Position numbers and translations under genes: made by a program | Assembly: GCA_964401385.1 (NCBI GenBank) | Contig: CAYNYF010000088.1 | Coordinates: 1 to 17,758 of the forward strand | DNA length: 17,758 nt | Source: CAYNYF01 sp964401385 | GTDB taxonomy: Bacteria; Planctomycetota; Phycisphaerae; SM23-33 | Reading direction: 5' to 3' | The notes under the pieces: generated by a model | Databases searched by the model: none | The model's input: only the letters and a program-made list of their open reading frames with translations | What the model was told of the DNA's origin: nothing | Part shown: piece after piece, positions 13,674 through 17,758 of the stretch | Numbering within the stretch: position 1 is the first letter of the stretch | How the letters are laid out: each line of letters opens with the position of its first letter

Positions 13674-15112
13674 TGAGCCCCGGCGATCATTCCGGCCAGA
13701 GACAAGGGAAAGTCCGGCGGCGCGAGACGGCTTTGGAACTCCTCCTCCTGCTGGGGATCGTCCTGATTCCGTTGTCTTACACCTGGGGCTTCCGCAACGT
13801 TCGCTGCACGACGACGGAGCTGTACTTCGGCGCGGTCCTGCTGGCTTGGGCATTGCTGCTCGTGGCAACGGGGCTTCGAAAGGGTTTGGCATTTCCCACG
13901 GAGCTGCGCCCTGTCAGGTGGGTCGAAGCGGCGATGGCCTGTTTCTGGTTGATGTGCGCAGTGAGCCTGGTCGCCGCCGAAAGCGCTTGGCTGTGGGCGA
14001 AAGAATTCATGCAGGTGACCTTGTGCCTGGGCATCTACCTGATGGTCCGGACGAGCGCGATGCGCCGGTTTTCTCTGTCAGCGTACTGTACGGTGCTGCT
14101 GATCGCGGCTGCGGCCGCGGCTGGTGCGGGGGTCGTGCAATACCTGGCAGGAGGATTTCCCTGGCAGGATCACTGTTTCCAACTGGTACGCGGCCGGCCC
14201 CGGTCTCATGTGACCTTCGCCGATCCGAATAACTTTGCGGCCTATCTGGCTGGCATGATCCCATTGGCGGTCGCGGCCCTTGCCACCAGAGGCAGGAGAT
14301 GGTGGGCCTGGATTGCTGGGCTGTTCCTGCTGACCGGCTGCCTAATATGCACGTGCTCCCGGAGTGGGTGGCTGGGCACGGCGTGTGGAGTCGTGGTGGT
14401 GGCCGTGCTGCTACGGAGAAAGGCGATTCTGCCTGTGGTGGTTCTTCTGGGGGCCGTGGCAATCGCGGGCAGCTTGTTTGGCTATGACGTTCACCGGCGC
14501 GGGACCGTAGGTGGACAGGGAACTATCGCCAGCGTCGAGAAGGCGGGCGCGGAAACGATTCTGGTCAGGGACACGGATTCGTATCGCCTCGCGCTGACAA
14601 GAATCGCGATGGTGATGATACGAAAGAACCCGGTGCTGGGCGTGGGCCTGGGGAACTCGGGAATAGCAGTACCACGTTACCTCGACGACGTGGACAACGT
14701 TCCCGGGGCCTTCCTGGACGATCTCGAGCTCAAGAACGTCCAGCTTACCCCCCACAACACTCTCTTGGAGTTGACGGCCGAACTCGGTCCGGCGGGGGCA
14801 CTGGCGTCCCTGGCGTTTGTGCTGGGGTTCTATTGGGCGGCCGCTTCGACGCTGCGAAGACGTCCGGCCGGCAATGACCGCTATCTTCTGGTCGGACTTG
14901 TGGGCGGCTGGACGGGTGTTCTGGCTGCCACGTCTATTGGATGGATATTCACGCGCGGCGTCGCCGAGTCGTTTCTCATCCTGACCGGCTTGGTGATTGC
15001 CGCCGGCGGGAGCATCCGCCCCGAGCCGCGGCCGGGCCTCTCGCGGGGAGACTGCTCATCTTGCCAGAAAGGCATTGATTCGCGGCATGCGAGCCTTGCG
15101 GGCGGCACATAG
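13670..15112 (+). CDS. O-antigen ligase / polymerase (Wzy/WaaL family), paralogue 1
   Basis: The product is 480 residues with about 10-11 membrane spans. It would polymerise or ligate repeat units on the outer face of the inner membrane. Family landmarks are RSHVTFADPNNFAAYLAG, CTCSRSGWLG, a periplasmic loop with VRDTDSYRLALTR, NPVLGVGLGNSG, and TPHNTLLELTAELGPAG with the conserved His-Asn. ATG 13670 overlaps the methyltransferase stop (ATGATGA), with CAGGGA 6 nt upstream; ATG 13673 is equally possible. The last 27 residues (454-480) are encoded by the 183-bp repeat read in a different frame from the methyltransferase. They contain CSSC and are unlike the paralogue, so the natural C-terminus has been replaced. 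It aligns along its length with the ligase at 15218, at roughly 40-50% residue identity by eye. Confidence 0.87.
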   Translation: MMSPGDHSGQRQGKVRRRETALELLLLLGIVLIPLSYTWGFRNVRCTTTELYFGAVLLAWALLLVATGLRKGLAFPTELRPVRWVEAAMACFWLMCAVSLVAAESAWLWAKEFMQVTLCLGIYLMVRTSAMRRFSLSAYCTVLLIAAAAAAGAGVVQYLAGGFPWQDHCFQLVRGRPRSHVTFADPNNFAAYLAGMIPLAVAALATRGRRWWAWIAGLFLLTGCLICTCSRSGWLGTACGVVVVAVLLRRKAILPVVVLLGAVAIAGSLFGYDVHRRGTVGGQGTIASVEKAGAETILVRDTDSYRLALTRIAMVMIRKNPVLGVGLGNSGIAVPRYLDDVDNVPGAFLDDLELKNVQLTPHNTLLELTAELGPAGALASLAFVLGFYWAAASTLRRRPAGNDRYLLVGLVGGWTGVLAATSIGWIFTRGVAESFLILTGLVIAAGGSIRPEPRPGLSRGDCSSCQKGIDSRHASLAGGT

Positions 15113-15221
15113 ACTGGCGCTGGTGCCCGCTGCGGCCATGACTGCCTGGATCCTGCGCCGCCGGGGACAACTCGGCCTTGGGCTGTACGCGTGCGCCAAA
15201 CTCAGGAACGATCCGGAATGA
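15030..15221 (+). pseudogene. methyltransferase C-terminal remnant (direct repeat copy 2)
   Basis: This is 63 codons plus stop of a second methyltransferase copy, from GRASRGETAHLARK to LGLYACAKLRNDPE. It remains open in the methyltransferase frame but has no start codon, zinc ribbon or SAM-binding part. It overlaps the 3' end of ligase 1 (to 15112) and ends in an ATGA overlap with ligase 2, the same junction that links the full-length methyltransferase to ligase 1. It matches copy 1 at 176 of 183 positions. Most of a second methyltransferase gene has been lost, or only this piece was copied here. Confidence 0.85.
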
Positions 15222-16546
15222 CAAGCTTGAAGCCAAAACCACCGGCGGAATCATCCCCAACGTGCCGGCCGCGGCTGGAACTGCTGATCCTGGCGGGCGT
15301 GGTCCTGGTGCCCCTGTCCGTCAGTTGGACGATCTCCGGCATTCACGTCACGACCAGCCAGATTTTCTTCTCTGCCGCCCTGGGCCTGTGGGCAGTCTCC
15401 GTCCTTCGCCGTCGCCGGTGGGCGGACTGGACGCCTGCTGGGGGCCTGCGATGGCTGGAGTGGTCGATGCTCGCCTTCCTGCTGGCCTGCGGGGTCAGTG
15501 GCTTGGCAGCCGTCAATAAAAAGCTGTGGGCCAAGGAACTGATCCAAATCGCCCAAGCCCTGGCGATATACCTCTTCGTGCGCAGCGTGGCCCTCCAACG
15601 CGTGCGGCTGAAAACGTATATTGCCCTTCTGTTGTCGGTGGCCGCACTGGCCGGGCTGGCTGGCGTCGCTCAGTATTTCTCCGGCCAGGCTTGGACCGAT
15701 GATCCCGATTTCACGATCGTTTTTGGACGCACGCGTTCCCACTTGACCCTCGCCAACCCGAACAACTTCGCCGCCTACCTGGCCGGGGCAGTGCCGCTGG
15801 CGCTGGCAGCGGCGGCGGCGCAGCCCAGGCGTCGCTGGCTCTACCTGGCAGGCGCGGGGGCGGTGACGGCAAGTCTGATCTGCACCCTCTCGCGATCGGG
15901 CTGGATCGGCGCCTGTGTCGGTCTGCTGGTCGTCCTCCTGCTTGGTCGTCGTCGGGTTCTTGTCCCGGCGGCGATTCTCCTGGCAATCCTTCTCGCGGAG
16001 GTGGCGGCGTTCTCGTATGACGTTAGGAGATGTGGCACCGACTCGAGCTTTGGCGACAACCCCGTGTTGGTTCGCCGCACGGACTCGTTCCGCAAAGATC
16101 TCTTTCGGCTGGGCGTGGGAATGTTTCAATCGCATCCCTTGCTGGGCGTTGGGCTAGGCAACGCCGGGCAGGTCATGCCCGAATACTTCGAGAAAGCGCA
16201 CGTCGGCGATTCTTTTCTCATGGACTACGCCAGGAAGAACCTGGAGATGACGCCCCACTGTACTCCGCTGCAGATCTTGGCGGAACTTGGTCTGCTCAGT
16301 GTCACGGCACTGGCGGTAGCGATAGGGCTCGTGGTGACGCTGACACGGGCGTACCGTCGCAGCGATGACGGCGATCGGCTGCTGGTGGCAGGAATGATTG
16401 GCGCGTGTGTCGCCATCCTGACGGCCACGTCGCTGGGTTGGCTATTCGTTCGCGGCGTGGCAGAAACCTTCTTCCTCCTGCTGGGCTTGGTCGGCGCCCA
16501 GGTCTTGAGGCGTCAGGCGTCCGACGGAGGGAACAGCAAACCATGA
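15218..16546 (+). CDS. O-antigen ligase / polymerase (Wzy/WaaL family), paralogue 2
   Basis: The product is 442 residues with about 10-11 membrane spans and the same architecture as the upstream ligase: RSHLTLANPNNFAAYLAG, CTLSRSGWIG, VRRTDSFRKDLFR, HPLLGVGLGNAG and GWLFVRGVAETFFLLLGL. At the conserved His-Asn site it reads TPHCTPLQILAELG, so Asn is replaced by Cys. ATG 15218 overlaps the stop of the methyltransferase remnant (ATGA), with CAGGA about 10 nt upstream; a GTG at 15191 is less likely. Its stop overlaps the next start (ATGA). Keeping two such membrane proteins suggests a split of roles, one polymerase and one ligase, or two repeat-unit types. Which is which cannot be told from sequence. 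Confidence 0.87.
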   Translation: MTSLKPKPPAESSPTCRPRLELLILAGVVLVPLSVSWTISGIHVTTSQIFFSAALGLWAVSVLRRRRWADWTPAGGLRWLEWSMLAFLLACGVSGLAAVNKKLWAKELIQIAQALAIYLFVRSVALQRVRLKTYIALLLSVAALAGLAGVAQYFSGQAWTDDPDFTIVFGRTRSHLTLANPNNFAAYLAGAVPLALAAAAAQPRRRWLYLAGAGAVTASLICTLSRSGWIGACVGLLVVLLLGRRRVLVPAAILLAILLAEVAAFSYDVRRCGTDSSFGDNPVLVRRTDSFRKDLFRLGVGMFQSHPLLGVGLGNAGQVMPEYFEKAHVGDSFLMDYARKNLEMTPHCTPLQILAELGLLSVTALAVAIGLVVTLTRAYRRSDDGDRLLVAGMIGACVAILTATSLGWLFVRGVAETFFLLLGLVGAQVLRRQASDGGNSKP

Positions 16547-17613
16547 CGCCGCTGCGGATTGCCGTCGACGCCCGGCTGTGGGGAAAGACGGGGATTGGAC
16601 GGTACGTCTGCGAGCTTTGCCGGCATCTCCTGCTGGTGGACGACGGCCTGCATCTGCTGCTGATGGGCGCCCCGGCTTCAGCGGCCGCAGAGGACCGGGC
16701 AGAGGTGGTGGACTTCAGCGCACGCCCATACTCATTAAAAGAAATGCTGTGTGGCGGACGGATGGCCGGGCGATACCGCAGCCGGGTCGGCCTTTACCAT
16801 TTTCCGCACTACAACGTTCCGGTATTCTCGCCCCTGCCCTTTGTGATGACGGTTCAGGACCTGATCCACTTCAAGTTCCCCGGCATGTTCCCCGGCCTCA
16901 AAGTCGGCGTCGCCCGGAAAGTGCTGCGGCGGGCGGCGCGTCGGGCGGCGCGAATCATGACGCCTTCGGCCTCGACGCGAAACGATCTGGTGGACATGCT
17001 GCCGTGGTCGGCGGAAAAGATCGACGTTGTTCCTTACGCCGCATCGGCGTGCTTTCACGCGGGCGACCCGGACGAAATCCAGCACATGAAGAGCCAACTA
17101 GGCCTGGATCGCTACGTCCTCGGCATGTGCGCCAGGAAGCCGTACAAGAACGAGGAGGCGGTCATTGAAGCCTTTCGGATATTGAGCGGACGGCATCGGG
17201 ACTTGCAACTGGTCTTGGTTGGGCCGGTGGCCACAGCCCGGCAGCCCGGCATCCGTTACGCCGGCCACGTCAGCGACGAGGAGTTGCGCCTGCTGTATTG
17301 CGGGGCGGCCTGCTTCGTCTTTCCGAGCCTGTACGAGGGATTCGGACTGCCCGTGCTGGAGGCGATGGCCTGCGGCTGTCCCGTGGTCTGCTCCACGGGT
17401 TCTTCGTTGGACGAGGTGTCCGGCGGCGCGGCCCTGCAAACGCCCGCGCGCGACATCGAAGGCATTGCCCAGGCCATCGAGGGCATTTTGGAAAGCGCCG
17501 AGCTTCGGGAGGATCTGATCGCCCGCGGGCTCGCCCGGGCTGCCAGCTTCAGTTGGCGGGAGACGGCCCGCAGGGCCTTGCAGGTGTACGAGCGGGCTTG
17601 CCGGTCGGGGTGA
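16543..17613 (+). CDS. glycosyltransferase family 4
   Basis: The product is 356 residues, a full-length GT-B enzyme. The N-terminus MTPLRIAVDARLWGKTGIGR has the GIGRY loop (17-21) typical of mannosyl- or rhamnosyltransferase-like GT4 members. HFPHYNVPVFS and TVQDLIHFKFPGMF follow in the acceptor domain. MCARKPYKNEEAVIEAF (195-211) starts the donor domain, and the EX7E pair is Glu265/Glu273 in SLYEGFGLPVLEAMACGCPV. ATG 16543 overlaps the ligase 2 stop (ATGA) and has GGAGGGA 10 nt upstream, so it is clearly the start although the frame is open to 16405. It should add a sugar to the lipid-linked repeat unit in the cytoplasm. It is the last gene fully in the window and probably the last readable one of this operon. 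Confidence 0.92.
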   Translation: MTPLRIAVDARLWGKTGIGRYVCELCRHLLLVDDGLHLLLMGAPASAAAEDRAEVVDFSARPYSLKEMLCGGRMAGRYRSRVGLYHFPHYNVPVFSPLPFVMTVQDLIHFKFPGMFPGLKVGVARKVLRRAARRAARIMTPSASTRNDLVDMLPWSAEKIDVVPYAASACFHAGDPDEIQHMKSQLGLDRYVLGMCARKPYKNEEAVIEAFRILSGRHRDLQLVLVGPVATARQPGIRYAGHVSDEELRLLYCGAACFVFPSLYEGFGLPVLEAMACGCPVVCSTGSSLDEVSGGAALQTPARDIEGIAQAIEGILESAELREDLIARGLARAASFSWRETARRALQVYERACRSG

Positions 17614-17758
17614 GTTTGCCGAACGCAGATCCAGCCGGTCCGGGGCAGGGGAAACAGCGCCTATCCGGAAGCCCCCACAATCCATACGACAATTACAGGT
17701 TCACAGTGGTGTAACTAATTGTGTGTAAGTTCGTGTTCGGGTGTTCGTGTCATCCGGC
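17614..17758. other. 3' edge, nothing recognised
   Basis: These 145 nt follow the last glycosyltransferase. I find no hairpin with a T-run, no clear ribosome binding site and no recognisable coding start. The last 60 nt are clearly lower in GC (TAACTAATTGTGTGTAAG), as often seen near promoters or at a change of region. Confidence 0.4.

Overview
This is a high-GC bacterial window with short spacers and many overlapping start and stop codons. The gene content best fits a planctomycete-like bacterium, probably of the Phycisphaerae type: an ECF sigma factor coupled to a long single-span partner protein, an abundant small palindromic repeat family, a DUF772-type transposase relic and a Wzx/Wzy-type exopolysaccharide cluster. 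That assignment is an inference from style and content; no marker gene fixes the taxon.

Left part (1-4607). A dienelactone-hydrolase-like alpha/beta hydrolase (282-1331) is followed by a two-gene signalling unit: an ECF sigma factor (1649-2170) and a 564-residue membrane-anchored putative anti-sigma or sensor protein (2167-3861) that overlap by 4 nt. Next is a minimal zincin metallopeptidase gene (3960-4348), split by a one-base frameshift just after its first third. This block is bracketed by two copies of an identical 47-bp palindrome-bearing repeat (1412-1458, 4388-4434), each joined to a second palindromic unit. Outside these lie two remnants of the 5' end of a sirtuin gene.

Middle (4608-6990). 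Two genes run on the minus strand: an unrecognised polytopic membrane protein (5578-6483) and, downstream of it, purC (4608-5501). To their right is a 507-nt gene-free stretch with a transposase N-terminal relic, two strong hairpins, and a promoter-like TTTACA-N17-TATTGT that would start transcription almost at the ATG of the next gene.

Right part (6991-17613). Eight genes and one gene remnant lie on the plus strand, most of them overlapping or nearly touching. They look like a Wzx/Wzy-type polysaccharide operon: a GT-C membrane glycosyltransferase, a GT4 glycosyltransferase, the polyprenyl glycosylphosphotransferase that would start the repeat unit, a Wzx-type flippase, an internally shortened SAM methyltransferase, two tandem O-antigen ligase/polymerase paralogues, and a second GT4 glycosyltransferase. 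The logic is initiation on the lipid carrier, sugar addition, flipping, then polymerisation or ligation. Export and length-control genes (Wza/Wzc type) are not in the window.

The most interesting structure is in this operon. The last 60 or so codons of the methyltransferase recur, about 96% identical over 183 bp, between the two ligase genes, although the ligases themselves have diverged strongly. The repeat also supplies the altered C-terminus of the first ligase and the ATGA junction in front of the second. I saw no CRISPR array, tRNA, rRNA, phage module or defence system.
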